From: Luzula sylvatica
Taxonomy: Eukaryota; Streptophyta; Magnoliopsida; Poales; Juncaceae
Assembly (NCBI GenBank): GCA_946800325.1
Contig: OX326958.1
Location: 65,886,366 to 65,950,365, forward strand
Direction: 5' to 3'
DNA: 64,000 bases
Position numbers and translations under genes: made by a program
Shown here: piece after piece, positions 46,013 through 59,000 of the stretch
Layout of the letters: the number at the start of each line of letters is the position of its first letter
Numbering within the stretch: the first letter of the stretch is position 1
The notes under the pieces: model-generated
Told to the model about the DNA's origin: nothing
What the model saw: the letters and a program-made list of their open reading frames with translations, nothing else
Database searches by the model: none

Positions 46013-47127
46013 CAAAATTAAACATTACATGTGAAAAAAATCATATTATTTTGATCCGAAGCGGAGAGAGGTCCACTCTAGTACTATACAAATTTGGAGT
46101 TATTCACGTACATAACACATACTTATAAGTTATAACTAGTTGTTTTGATTTTTTTTTTTGTTGAATCCGATTCAATGGATTCCTAAAATAACTTTTTAGT
46201 TATGGTATATAACTAATGCATTATTATTGATTTATCTATTTATTATTTGTGATTTATGTATATATTTCTTACTATAGCATCATAAAGTAAGCAAATACCA
46301 TCCCTACAATAACAATGAAATTTAATAGGCTATTTCAAGAATAACATATGTATAGATAAGATATAAAACAATGTTTCTACAATATCAACGGAAATTACTA
46401 TTCTCTTAGAAAAAAAATATTATTATATATTAAATATAAAACAAAGTTAAGGGAAAAATAGTTGGCTGCTCTATACGATTACAAAATCTAGATCTAGAAA
46501 TAACGCTAATGTACAACCGTATGTACATCTAATATCGTAATATCAGCCCTTCAAAAAAATATCATAATATCAAACAAAAAAATCCTACAATTCAAAATTG
46601 ATGCTCTTTTCATTGTTCTTCCTTTTCAATCATTCATTTCTTATTTTCCTTTCTTTTCTCTCTCTCTCTTTTTTTTCTCTTCTTTTCTTTTCTTTTCTTT
46701 TCTTTTTTCGTTTTTTTCTTTTTTTCTTTTTTTTTTCCTTTTTTCTATTATCTCTTTTCATTTTTTTTTTTCCCTCAAAAAAAATAGCAGTTAAAAAAAA
46801 AATTGCCACGAGTTGTGCAATAATATCTGTTACATAAACAGAAATCAAGAAATAGAGTAAATATGTATACAGTTTACCCGCTAAAAATCATACAAATATC
46901 CTAAAGGGAAACAATATATTCTTTTCGACAAAACCAAGAAAAGAAATAATATCCATACTAGAAAAAATAACACAACCCTAAATATGGTACCGATCATAAT
47001 TGATTTCACTCTTTTTTTTTCATAACAAGTACCACTAGGCCTGAAAACTAGCTAAAATATCAAATAAACCTTCTCAGTCGAGTCCACTTTCACTTCAGTC
47101 CTTTTTGGGTTATCACCACCACCAAAT
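46010..47127. other. 3' flank of the CCCH/RRM gene with a pyrimidine tract
   Basis: AT-rich DNA with a long interrupted TTTTC-type pyrimidine tract at 46630-46775. The part nearest 47127 is probably 3' untranslated region of the minus-strand gene. An open but offset frame at about 47053-47126 (GGGDNPKRTEVKVDSTEK) lies just beyond the proposed stop codon. Confidence 0.4.
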
Positions 47128-47576
47128 CTATTTACCATCAGTACCTAACAAAATTATCAACACAAATTTCACATTATAACTACTACTATTTACCATCACG
47201 ATTCAAACATCCGAAATTACAAAAATACCTGAGTTTGCCACAACAGCATCACTGCCACCATCCTTACTCGTGCTTTCATTAACTGGAGACACAGATTTCT
47301 CCAGTTCAGGTTTGACTGGAGAGCTCTTACTGTTACTGGAGACTGCAGTTTTGATGCTGTTTTGAGTAGGCACCCACTTAAAACTCAGATTATGTTCCTT
47401 AAAAGACGAACCAGACGAATAAGCCCTTTCTGCATACTCGTGTTTCGTGTACTTCACGAGGGCTTCTTTTCCGTTTTCTTTTTCTTCTAGGGTTATGGAT
47501 GCAATTTCACCAAATTGTGACAAATGGTCTTTCAATACCGTAACCTGGCAATACAACAAATCAAAATTAGAAATCC

Positions 47577-47621
<45 letters not shown>

Positions 47622-49514
47622 TACGTCAGAGACGTCGTGAGGTAGAGAGAGAATGCGAAATTGAACAGGACGGTTATCAAGCTTGAATCGATTGGGTCTG
47701 AAACTCGAAACGGGATCTATTGTGGCTCTTTTCTCCGTTGCTATATCTTTCTTTGTTGTAGAGGGTTTCGGCGAGTCACTAACCGAAACAGAATTTTGTA
47801 CTTTCGGTATATTTTGATTTTCACTTTCGGCCTTTTTGCCAATACTCGTCTATTTAAAAAAATTGTATTTAATTAAAGCAATTTGAATTAATCGAAGCTT
47901 AATTGAGTCTTAACTGCAACAAATAAAAATAAACCTGTTTTTCGAGCTTAGCGAGTTGCTTCCTGAATTCGTCCCTCTTGCGAGCCAAATCTTCTTGCTT
48001 CTTGCGTAGCTCCTCCAGTAGCTCCATACTCTCTGTTTTCTTCACAATTGGACTCTCCATTTGCTGTTGCACTTGTTGTACCTGTGCTGCCGGAGGTAGT
48101 ACTGCTGGACGTGCTGGTACCGGTACCGGTACCAGCTTCGCACCATTAACAAGGTTGCTCGTACTAGTACTTGTACCGACCATTTTCGCGCCAAAATTCT
48201 GCGTATTTACGAAATTACCCTTGCCTTTTTCATCGGTGATTCTATCTCTATTAGCCCATAAAACTCGAATAAAGCGATTCCCCATGACCGCATCGGGGGC
48301 TACAAGTGCTGACTCAGCCTCCTCTCTCTTGGAAAACTGCACAAAAGCTTTCTCCTTATTGGCTGGTACGTAAATATCAATAACGGTACCGAATTTTTTG
48401 AAGTGGGCAAAAAGGGACTCCACTCGATTGTCCTTTTGTGGTATATCACATATGTATAGAGTACGAATCGCTCTCTGACGATTCGTACTGGTTTCCCCCC
48501 CTTCGTGCAAATTAGGGTTAGTCTTAGGATTGTTGTTGGTATTGGCGTTGATACGACCCCAAACAGATGAGTTTGGGTCCTCCGCACCAGTATGGTTTGG
48601 AGGAGATGTTGTACCAGCGGTTAACGGGTCGGGTTTGGGCCCATTATTGTTGTTGTTACTATTGTTATTCCACAAGGGTTGATCTGGGTCGTACACATCA
48701 GCGTCTGGCGCGGAAATAACCGATGCCAACATACCGTTTGGTCTTAACGGGTCCTTTATCGGCATACCGGATTTTGGACCCGGCCCGAGTAGCTTCAATT
48801 GATTGAGGCTCTGCAAACATAAAATAAATCATAATTATATTTAATTAATTCATACAATAAAAAATGAAATTTCAAGAATAAGATTAATACTTGTACATCG
48901 TCGACAACGATGCGATTAACGCCGTGCTCCATAGGACACATGTCTCCTCGAAGACAAAACCCTCGCTCCTCGAAATCAGCACAACGCTGACGTGGCATCC
49001 CCATGTGATGATGATGGTCCATCACGCCCATACCGGGTCCCATAGGATGCATCGGTACTGGTACCGGGTCCATCATCATCCCGTTACTCATACCCGGCAT
49101 GAACCCGTACGGACCCGGTCCGCCCAAACCCGCCACCAACGCCAAATCATGCATTTCGAGATTCGGCGGCATCGGTCCCATGTTGAATCTTGGATCCCAT
49201 TGATTGTTATTATTATTATTATTCATATTATTTCTACCACGGCCTCGGCCCCGTCCTTGAAACTGGTTCGGTCTGAACCGTCTCTTATCCACTTTATTCT
49301 CGAAAGGTCTTTGGCGTTTTTTATTGGGTTGTGAAAAAGAAGAATCCTCTTGAGGGGTAGGGGCATTTTGGTCATTTAGTTCATTCGATTGGGGGAGACA
49401 GGGAGAGGATTCACGTCGTTTGTGCTTGTGGTTTCGGTCATCGTCAGAGCCTTCGGAATCGGATATCTCCTCTGCATCCAGATCCGTCCCGGAATGGTTT
49501 TCTTCGGAGAGCAT
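47128..49514 (-). CDS. CCCH zinc-finger, two-RRM RNA-binding protein (RBM26/27-like; plant C3H27/C3H41 type)
   Basis: Coding exons in order: 48891-49514, 47935-48810, 47625-47849, 47229-47544, 47128-47144; together 686 codons including TAG. From the N-terminus: acidic stretch (EEISDSEGSDDDRNHKHKRR), RGRGRGRN box, Asn- and Met/Pro-rich linker, CCCH finger CADFEERGFCLRGDMCPMEH (C-x8-C-x5-C-x3-H, about residues 185-204), DVYDPDQPLWNNN motif, RRM1 (RTLYICDIPQ to KAFVQFS), a coiled-coil-like segment (MELLEELRKKQEDLARKRDE), and RRM2 (VQFRILSLPHDVSD to ALVKYTKHEYAERA). This order matches plant CCCH proteins homologous to animal RBM26/RBM27, nuclear RNA-binding factors linked to polyadenylated RNA decay; that role is inferred. 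The start ATG at 49514 (MLSEEN) is the first in frame. Splice sites are GT-AG. The last exon is uncertain. Confidence 0.92.
47578..47617. repeat. (GA)20 microsatellite inside intron 4 of the CCCH gene
   Basis: GA repeats fill half of the 80-bp intron (47545-47624) and start only seven bases from its 5' splice site on the coding strand, where they read as CT repeats. Variation in repeat number would directly change intron length. Confidence 0.95.
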
Positions 49515-50690
49515 CTTCGCGAATTTATTGACTTTTTGGATGTTTTTGTAAAATGGGAATTCCTGGAGGTTTTGTATCAAGGATTTCGCGGCTCTTTGAA
49601 GATTAATTTGCGCCTAAAAAATCGAAGAATTTGTAAATTGTTAAAATATTTATTGATATAATTTAAAGAAGGAAAGCTTTTTGAGTTGTCGTGTTTGTAT
49701 CCGTGCAATTAAAGTACTGAATGAATAACGGTTATGATCCACTCCATTTGTGCCAAAACTGGAGATGTTAGAATTTCTTAGATTCCTCCTTTAACCCGAA
49801 TCAAGCCATAAAAGTACATTTAAATTAAAAACATGAACACAATGAATGATCCGATTCGAGCATACTGTATTTGGATTGGTATTGATTGAATAGTCAAAAT
49901 AATTTTGGAAAGACATTAACCAATCGTTAGCTCAGAGCAATAAATATAAGCTACTTTCCAAACTTATTTATTATCTAAAAAGCTACTTTCGATATTTGTA
50001 CGTTGGAAGTGTGAAATACAATTAAAATGTATAGATACGAAGCAAATACTCAGAAAAGGATCTATTTACAAGCATAAATCAGAAACCCTAAATAATATAA
50101 AGAAAATTTGTATTCTAACTATTTCGCAAAGTATGATATAACTACTATACTAACTCTCGTCGTTTCTCCCCCCCACCAAAAAAAAAAAAAAAAAAAGTTA
50201 ATTTTGAATTGAAAATCGTCTGATACTGAATTTTCTACAATATCGAAAGTTCCTACAATTAGGAATAATCCTACGTACGTCTACGATCTTGTGAAATACC
50301 TAATTAAATTGTACAAATAGTACGGAATCAGCAATCGTTTCTACTGAAATAGACTAATTCCCAAAATCAAATATAAATTCCTCTTACAACACAATTGATA
50401 AAAATTCTGCAAATATCAATCACGCTGTATTATTCATCTATACAATCAACTATCTACAATCTAACGCTCAGATCATTTCCTGACACAAAAATCTAAAAAA
50501 ATCGCCCAAAAATCCGTAAACAATCCCAAACGGAGACGTCTATAAATCGAAATTGAAGAAAAATGAATAGAATAAACGAAAATTAGAGGTAAAAAAACCT
50601 GTAAAGAATTCGTGCTATGCCTCTTGGATTTCCGTATCGAGTGAGAACTGTGCGTAAGAAAGCCCTAGCTTAAAATTGCCCTTCTCTCTC
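49515..50690 (-). other. 5' untranslated exons and first intron of the CCCH gene
   Basis: On the minus strand an untranslated exon (about 50690 down to 50599) ends AATTCTTTACAG before GTTTTTTTACC. A TTCGATTTTTTAG acceptor ends the 985-bp intron at 49614, and 49515-49613 is leader. No ATG lies in the leader, and its frame is open in phase with MLSEEN. The transcription start is not fixed; no TATA box was recognised upstream. Confidence 0.6.
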
Positions 50691-50952
50691 TGTTCATCCA
50701 ACTAACCAAACCCACGATCTATTCTTCGCGTACCCCAATTTAATTCCCCATTAATTCTTTCCGTACATGAATGATGAGTTTACGGGCCTTTTTGAGCCTA
50801 TTTTAAATTCAATTAATGGGCTTTAGAGCCTATTTTAATCAATTAATGGGCTTTATATGGCCTTCAATAGTTTAATAAGCATTACATGAAATTATAATTT
50901 GTTACGTGTATATTTTTTATATGGGCTTTAGAGCCTATTTGAGGTTATATAT

Positions 50953-51220
50953 GGTGCCCCCCAACATGCAAAAAAGGTCCTTGATGAGGTGGCAAAAAGG
51001 AGATTAGTGAATTATTTAGCCTCTCTAATTGATTCGATTAAATGTTAATTGACACGATTAAATGTTAATATTGGTGCATGTTAATTGACGGGTCAATTCA
51101 ACTAAACGGTCAATTAATATTTAATCGAGTCAATTAAAGAGGCTAAACAACCCATTTAATCCCATTTAATCTCCCTTTTGCCATCTCATCAAGGATGCTT
51201 TTTGCATGTTGGGGGGCCAA
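50953..51220. mobile_element. Foldback MITE with about 75-bp inverted ends
   Basis: The left arm GTGCCCCCCAACATGCAAAA with CCTTGATGAGGTGGCAAAAA is repeated inverted at the right (TTTTGCCATCTCATCAAGGA and GCATGTTGGGGGGCC). Between them are TTAATTGAC/GATTAAATGTTAA words that are also partly inverted. The whole unit could fold into a hairpin. There is no ORF. The target duplication is unclear. Confidence 0.75.
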
Positions 51221-53839
51221 GTATATTTTCCCTATTTTTTATTGGCACCAAATATATAAATTTTCTTGATTTTATGTTATATGATTTTAGCACATAATTG
51301 TGAAGCGAGTCGTATACATATTATTATGACCCGTCCGACCGTGAAGCTCATGTCTTTGTATACTATAAAAAAAAAATCTTGAATTACCGAATTTAGTCAC
51401 AAATTAATTAGCGATGAGTTAAGAATAGAAAGAATTGAATAGATCCCACTAATTTCTAATCAATTAATGTGTGTCATGTGTAATTTTGTGATAATTCCGG
51501 TGGCTTTATTTCTGTAAGCCTAGCATCATTGGAAAACAAAATGTAGCAATATTTATGATATTTTCAAATTTTCAAATTTGAAGAAGGGTGGACAATGTAT
51601 ACAAATATACGAGGGAATGGATTCTTATATGGTTTGTAGGTCAATTGTATATAAAATAAGTAAATATCAATAAATAAACAAAGAAATCCGAGGAGAAGAA
51701 AAATAGATAAAAGAACTAAGCTCCAGCAAACAAAAATATTTATACTAGTCCCTAAACATTATATTAAATTATTTTTTTATACGCGCAATTGCACGGGAGT
51801 ACTCGAGTTTGTCATGCTTTTTTTTTAATATGTAATTGGATTATATGTTTATTTTGTGTGATTGTTCACACATTCGTGTTTTGGTATATTTTTAACATCC
51901 TAATTTTTTTGGATATTGTAAAAAAAAATTCTATCGTTTTGTAAACTCCAATAAACTCTCTACCAACTTTTATTTACCAAAATATCCTTCAAATCTCATA
52001 TGTAATAATTAAAAATTATTTTTGTTATTTTTTAATAATTTTAAAAAAAATCATAAATACTTCTTAACATGTAGTGATTTCAAACAAATAAAATTATTAC
52101 ATATCGTGTTATATAATTTTAATATTTCATTCATTATTCACAAAAAAACTAACATCAAATAATAATAAAATAAACAATAATAAATAAACACCTTGAAATT
52201 ATAATGATAGAAAAATATCTACTTAAACATCTATTTTTTATTTTTTATTTTAGTTTTCCTTTTATGTATATTTAATAGTTTCATGATATTTTAGTTTTAA
52301 GTATTTGCAAGGTGTTCTTTTAATTATGTTGTTCATCTTATTATAATTTTATGTTAGTTTTTCAAAAAAAATATATAAAGTCAATATTTGTATTGGAAGA
52401 AATATTAAAATTATATAACATACAATATATAGTAATTTTTTTAAATTATTATATATTACAAAAAAATAGGATTTTTTCAAAATTAATATAAAAATTATTT
52501 TTTCTAATGACTACATATGTAAATTTAAAGATTTTTTACAATATCTGAAAATGTAAGGAGCTTTTTGAAAATTTCTCATATTTAATTTAGAGAAAAAAAA
52601 TGAATGAACTTGGTCCACAATAGACCAGGATTCTTCTAACTTTTATATTAATTGATTTTTATAGACCATGTTTAAATGAATAAACCAAGTAATTAATACA
52701 AAAAAATTCTAATTAAGACCAAGCATAATCATGACTTTATATAGAATGAACGAACGCGGTCTACGATAGTCCATAATAAATAAAGTTTTTTAATGTATCT
52801 CGGTATACATAGATGAAGTTCACGGAACAACGAACGATTATGATGTATTTAATGAAATAGGAGTTCAGTCCTATTTAATGAAATAGGAGTTCACGGAACA
52901 ACAACGAACGATTGGTGAATCCGTTGTAAAGGAGTAAGAGTGTATTTCCAATCCTGAAGTGAACGAGTAGATCCGTTACAACGGACAGTAATGGTCCGTC
53001 GTAACAGACATTCTTCTGGAACTCTGTTGAGTTATTTCATCATTTTGATGAATTTCGAATATATTTCTTTGACTAATATTGAGCTTAATAATTCATAAAC
53101 AAGTTTATGGATACCTATAAATTATTTTGGTAATTTGTGTGATATCCCAACTTGCAGAATCTTCGATGTCTTGACTTCTTGATTCTTCGATATCTTGATT
53201 CTTGTGCGTCTTCACGATTCTTCGACGTATTAATTGTTCATGTCTTCATGATTCTCGAATGATCTTGACTTGCGTTTATCTTGATCTTTTTATGATATTT
53301 GTACATATATCTCCAACAAGTTGTAGTCAATAGATTTGTAAGTAATATCGACATTATTTTTGAGATAATCAAACAACCGGAAATTTGAACCAACAGTGGA
53401 GTCATGAGATGAGAGGGATTTTTCTAACTTTATACACAACTTATAATTATAATTATATATACATATTTCCAAAAGAAATATTTTTTTAGGGTAGTAAACT
53501 GTTTACTGCTAATTTGTATTAAACAACATTAAAAAAACTACAAATTTCGAAACAAAATGCGTCCCATGAATAAGAACAAAGCAAAAAACCTACACATATC
53601 TAGAGTTAGATTTGGCAACGCTAACAAATACCAATAACCAGATATCGATCGCGGCACGGAAAAAAGAGGTTTTGAAGATAAACCGATCATCACCTTCGAG
53701 ATAATTCGATAGAGAAATTGTAGTCCAAGCGTGCAGAAAAGAAAAGAAGCAACGAGACATAAGACAACAATTTCCGTAATTCACACCACCCAATCTAATC
53801 AACCTCCAAATTCACTAGGATTTTACCCCTTTTTCTTAG
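51221..53839. other. AT-rich DNA; possible LTR or Helitron remnants
   Basis: No gene recognised. ACGCGCAATTGCACGGG near 51781 resembles the hairpin of the Helitron at 62134 but lacks its other signals. GATCCGTTACAACGGAC near 52972 and CCGTCGTAACAGAC near 52998 resemble palindromes in the copia leader at 60175-60215, so 52.8-53.3 kb may be an old LTR piece. TGAAATAGGAGTTCA is directly repeated at about 52853 and 52879. Confidence 0.35.
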
Positions 53840-54135
53840 AGGAAAATTATGGTATGCCTCCCATTTCAACTAATTTTTCATGATGTCATCATCAATTAAA
53901 ATTTGGTGAAAAGTGTCCTCATTTTGTACCTCAACTTCTCTTCAATTAATTTTGTATCCAAAATTTGATAATTTTAATTGAAATTTAATTCATTACACCA
54001 TTGATTAGTTTAATTAGAAGAATTAGAAATTAATTAGAGTCATTATTAATTGAAAGAAAACGTTCAGATGCAAATTGGAGACTCATTTCACCCAAAATAA
54101 TTTCATGATGTCATGACATCATGAAATCTTGGAGA
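53840..54135. mobile_element. MITE, left part, split by the copia insertion
   Basis: AGGAAAATTATGGTATGCCTCCC at 53840 pairs inverted with GGAGAGGCATAATTTCCT ending at 61597, on the far side of the copia element. The MITE is therefore an older insertion cut by the retrotransposon, with the GGAGA copies as the target duplication. It resembles the MITEs at 846 and 3851. Confidence 0.6.
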
Positions 54136-55147
54136 TGTTGGGAATTCACCCCGACCCCGGGCCCGCGCAGCGGAATGAAGGCCCGGTCCGGTTCCCTAAA
54201 TCCAAGATCACGCCATGACTTCGAGGGTACGATGCAAATAGAAGGATAGATCTATACGAGTGCCAAATTGATGGCACACGAAGGGTTGATCGCCGCCTTC
54301 TATTCCTCCTGTCACGTTGGTGACAATCCGCGCGTCCCATACCACGCGTCCTTCACCACTCGTTAACTACGCCGGTTCACTCGACTTCGTCTTCGTGCGT
54401 CCAAGCGTTTCCACCGTCTTTCTCACTCGAGTCGATCACAATCGAAGAACCACAAACGTCGTTCCTCTACTTGTATCCACGTTGATTCGTAAGACGTTGG
54501 TCACGGATGCACCTGCCTAGACGATGCACCGGCGAACTTGCTCGATCTAATCGATTCTCTATTTCTCTCTCTTCGCACCTTTTCACTCACGAAAGATCAA
54601 ATCTGAATTTGCTCTTTTTCTTGTGTATTGGGCAGAATGATAATCTCAATAGTCTGATCTGGATGAGAGAGAAAGTATCCTATTTATATCTAATAGGATT
54701 AGAATTAGCCAAAAGGCATGTATATCCAATATACATCCTTTCACAAAGAAAAGTGCATGAACCTGTTCAGTATTCTGTCCAGACGAAATTGATAAATTTC
54801 TCTGACAGAAAATCACCCAACATGACAGTTGTAGATAATCGCATTATCTACACAACCCAATTTGTCCCAGCCCAATTGGAGTTTGTATACAAAAGTTATG
54901 ACTGTTTTACTAACTGTATGTCATACTGTTGCACCCTTTCGGTATTTCACATAAACGACACTGATACTTCGTTCATATGAAATATATTTCTACATGAAGG
55001 TTATAGATAATCTAATTATCTATCTAACCCAATTTGAACCATTCAAATCGGATTTTCCCACTGACAGTAATGGCCACGAATGTACGACTACATTCGTTTA
55101 TCCTTGTGTACACTTTTACGGTTGATCCTGAAACTGTATTTCCTTCA
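54136..55147 (-). repeat. 3' LTR (minus-strand sense) of the copia element, 1012 bp
   Basis: On the minus strand it begins TGAAGGAAATACAG and ends GAATTCCCAACA. A TATA box (TATAAATA, 54681-54688) closes the 484-bp U3; the remaining about 530 bp would be R and U5, matching the LTR of the copia fragment at 34.5-35.0 kb and, at its terminus, the solo LTR. Confidence 0.85.
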
Positions 55148-55160
55148 GTCTCCCACTCAA

Positions 55161-56450
55161 TTTTAGATCTACCTAAAAGGTACTCATGCATATCCAATAC
55201 GCACGATTTTAGAGAATATAGCTCGCGTATCAAATACCAAGCTATGCACATCCAATGTGCCAATTTTATGATCAAGCCCGACTTAGTACGACTCGTTGTG
55301 TGACCATGTAGGTTCGACTTAACGATGGCAGTAGGTTATTTCCAATACCTACAAGCTCATGAGCGGAATCTAGTCACTCCATCATAGCTACCCATGTTAA
55401 ACGAATAATGATTGTGATCATTGTGCCTATCTCGAATAGCGGTTACTAGTTCTCTTGTTTGCGATATCCGTTAATCAAAAGGCATGGTAATAGTCATCCT
55501 TATAATTTGATTAACTACACTTATTCCCCGATTCCGAGTTGAGTTAACAAATTTCAATCGATATTAACCATTAATATCATTGACTGTGGCCACAGTTTTC
55601 GTTAATCGACTCATCGAGCGGCGCCTAAAAGATATCTCTTCCTTTCGGAATAAACAATTCCTATCTTGGAGACTCACATTGAATTCCGTGTTTCGGACAA
55701 TACCCAATGATGACCCTTTTAACTCCCTGTTACGGTGAGCGTAAGATCATATCAAAGCATTGTGTTACGCACGTAACTCAATCAATGATCCCCTCAAGTT
55801 TGAAGAACCTAAAACCCCATCCGTCGCAAGTCCATCTATAATGACTAAACCATGTCATGGTCTCGCGGCTTCGGTCATATCCAATACATGTAACCTAACA
55901 TATATCTACGTTCCCGATTCGACAAGCAACTTGTCCCATGATTAGCAAAACATAATCATCTCCTCGGCAAACGTACTAGTGTACGCGTTCAGTCTATTAT
56001 CTAATAATAGAAATGCTTCTCTCTTAAGCAAGCTGATCCGCGACTAGGGATGTTTAGAAATGACACTTTAAGTGTGACGGTTTTGCTGCACATGGTCCTC
56101 AACCATGTCGACGTCCACACAAGTTCAAATCAAGGTTCATGTAATAATCATATTACACAACCCGCACACAGTTTTCATATAAGGTGAATGCATATTAATT
56201 TAAGTAAACAAAAATTTTAAAAGGGATGCATTCATATGGACTAAGTATTTTGGTGATTCAACGCTTACTTATGGATATCTCCATACCCATAACCTGCGAG
56301 GACTATCGTATTAGATAACTACACTCTACTCTCTTCTTCCTCCTCTTGGTATCTCCATACCCATAGTCATCGCATGACAGTCACGCGCGACTAGAGAGAG
56401 CGGTTTTGTAAACGTGCTTAATCTTTGGAAAATGTTGTTGTTATAACTCT
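55161..56450 (-). other. Untranslated interior of the copia element next to the 3' LTR
   Basis: No coding signal is visible. The segment lies between the decayed pol and the polypurine tract. Its origin as the non-coding 3' part of the element is inferred from position. Confidence 0.45.
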
Positions 56451-56577
56451 TTATAACCAACACGTCCTCCACACCATTATAGATAAAAAAATCCTGAATT
56501 CTTTTGTAAAGTATTCAAGGATAACATTCACCGCTATCAATACAAATCCCGATGAATTTAAATATACATAACCATTA

Positions 56578-56624
<47 letters not shown>

Positions 56625-59000
56625 CATTCATAAGAGTTAGTCTCATGTAATCGCATTACATTCAAACTCGTGTGATTCTTTGGATTTTATTGACGGTGAA
56701 TTAGACGCTTCATCTATACGACATATAGCCACATTCATATCATGACAGATATAATAGATCCTCACATTGAATGTAAAGCATCATATTTTTATTTTCGCCC
56801 TGCTTGATGTCTCACATCGAGCCGTAGAAAATTTCTGCCATTCGACATCTCTATTTAACTCCGCCAAGGAGTTATATGTTGAAAACCTTTTTCAACAATA
56901 TGTCGATATACGTGCTATAATATAGAACGAGGAACTTCTTAGATCTATCCTATAGATCTTCACACTTAATTCATAAGCGGTCTCGCCTAAATTTTGTGTC
57001 GTTACAAGAAATATAACGCGGCTCCCACTAACCTTCATATGTACACAAAGTTTCCATTCGTTCCGACAATGTTATAGCAGTTTATAACTTCATCAAAACG
57101 AATATTCCAATTCCGAGAAGCTTTCTCTAATCTATCATATGGATCGACAAAACCGTAAGGTTGTGTCAAGTACACATCCTTTCATAAAATTTCTGTCAAG
57201 AAATTCGGTTTTGACATCCATTTTGCTACATCACATAGTCATAATACGCGACCATGTCAAGCAGAATTTCGAGAATGTGAAAGCATGGCAACATGCGAAA
57301 ACGTTTCTTCATAGTCCGACTATGAAATTCTTGAAACTCTTCGATACGAGCCTCGCTTTGCATATATGCGTATTCCTATCCGTGTCGGTTCACATCTTGA
57401 AAACCCATTGTCATTTCACGGGTCTAACCCGGGAAGTAATGAAATCAAGTTCTAAACTTGATAATTTTACACGGATCGAATCTCAGAATTCATGACATCA
57501 TGTCATGTGGAATCAACCTTTCATAGCATCCCTGTAGGATATCGAATCATCATATGATTTCGATATATCATCATTAGCCACGGTAAATCCGTATTTACCG
57601 GCTTATGATATAGCCTACTTGATCTACAAATAATTCCTTTGTGTGTTCGACTCGTATTCATCAACGCTTGATGAAGTCGTGTCAACATTCATCGGTACAA
57701 TGTTCATTTTCAGATCTCGAACTCTTTCGAGATTTATTCTACTCCCACTAGCCCGCATAGAGATTAGCAACATCAAGTTTCAAACTTGTGCGCATCGAGT
57801 CCTCCTCCAAGAAGGCATCTCTTCGAGCCATGAAAATCTTATTTTCGTCGGGACGTTAGAACTAATACCCTTTAGTTTCCGTAAGGATAAACGAACAATT
57901 TCCAGATTTGGGATTGAGTTTAACCGAAACAAATTTCAAAATACACTCACATCCTCAAATCTGTACAAGTGACAACTTCGGAACCATTCCGATCCATATC
58001 TCATATGGCGTCTTTTGTACCGATTAGAAGGATTATGGTCCATATCTCATACGCAACCATTCATTAGTGCTGCTGTCTCAAGGGCGTATCCCCAAAACAT
58101 TTTTGGGAGATCCTATTGATTTATCATTTATCGAACCATGTCCAACATGCGTTCATTTCCTCTTTTCGGACACGTCTCAATGTTCCGAATAAAGGCCATC
58201 GTGAAACGATTCCACAATCATAAATGATCATCAATATTCATAACTCAAATATCGCCTCTTCGATCCTATCGAAAAGTTTAGCTCAAATACTCGCCTTATC
58301 GATCCTATCGAAAAGCATTGATTTTCTTGCTTAGTTGATTTCGTATTTCGTTTTTGAAACTCTTTGAACCTTTCAAAAGTCTCCGTTTCGGCACGCATTA
58401 AATAGATATTTCCATATCTACTTTAACCGTCCATAAACATAACAAAATACTGATAGCCTCCTCTTGCCTCGAAACTTATCGGATCATCTACATGTGAATG
58501 TAAGTTCCAATAATTCGTTGGATCTTTCTCCAACCTTTGGAGAATGATGCCCTTTGTCGTCTTGCCTAATAAATAAGTATCGCATTAATCAATCGAATCT
58601 AATTCGAATGATTCTAGCAATCCATCATATGGAATCTAGATACACGAATCTCGTTTATATGGCCAAGGCGGCAATGCCAAAAGAAGCAATCAACTTCTAG
58701 GTTTAATCCTCCTCGGATTTCACCATTCTTTGAGTCACTAGTTTGGACAACTCCTTGTCCGAACTCTCCGTTTTGGAAAATATTTTTCCAAAATACCCTT
58801 AGACATACATTTCTTTCGATCCCTCCTTTAAATTTCAAGGACATCCACGCATCTATATACATTGGATTCCTCGGATACTCCGAGCATCTCCAATTCAATT
58901 TTAAATCGCATCTCATGCAATTCAGGGATCGACTTATCTATCGAATGCATATGATATTCGGTCACGAAGATCAAATCTCGTACCAACAACACACGAGTGT
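56451..59000 (-). pseudogene. Decayed copia pol (reverse transcriptase, integrase, GAG-pre-integrase)
   Basis: Stretches align by eye with the intact minus-strand pol at 31.7-34.4 kb: 57160-57240 with the reverse transcriptase near 32400-32480, 57680-57840 with the linker near 32940-33050, 58060-58120 and 58380-58560 with the integrase, and 58614-58916 ending FFWHCRLGHINEIR, the GAG-pre-integrase motif. Many stops and indels break every frame. No gag was recognised. No enzyme can be made. Confidence 0.85.

Noticed and set aside
48891..49334. Plus-strand ORFs across the CCCH gene (also 47978-48373)
   Set aside because: Antisense shadows of the minus-strand coding exons.
51775..51800. Second Helitron 3' end (ACGCGCAATTGCACGGG)
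   Set aside because: The palindrome is imperfect and no CTRR lies at the proper distance.
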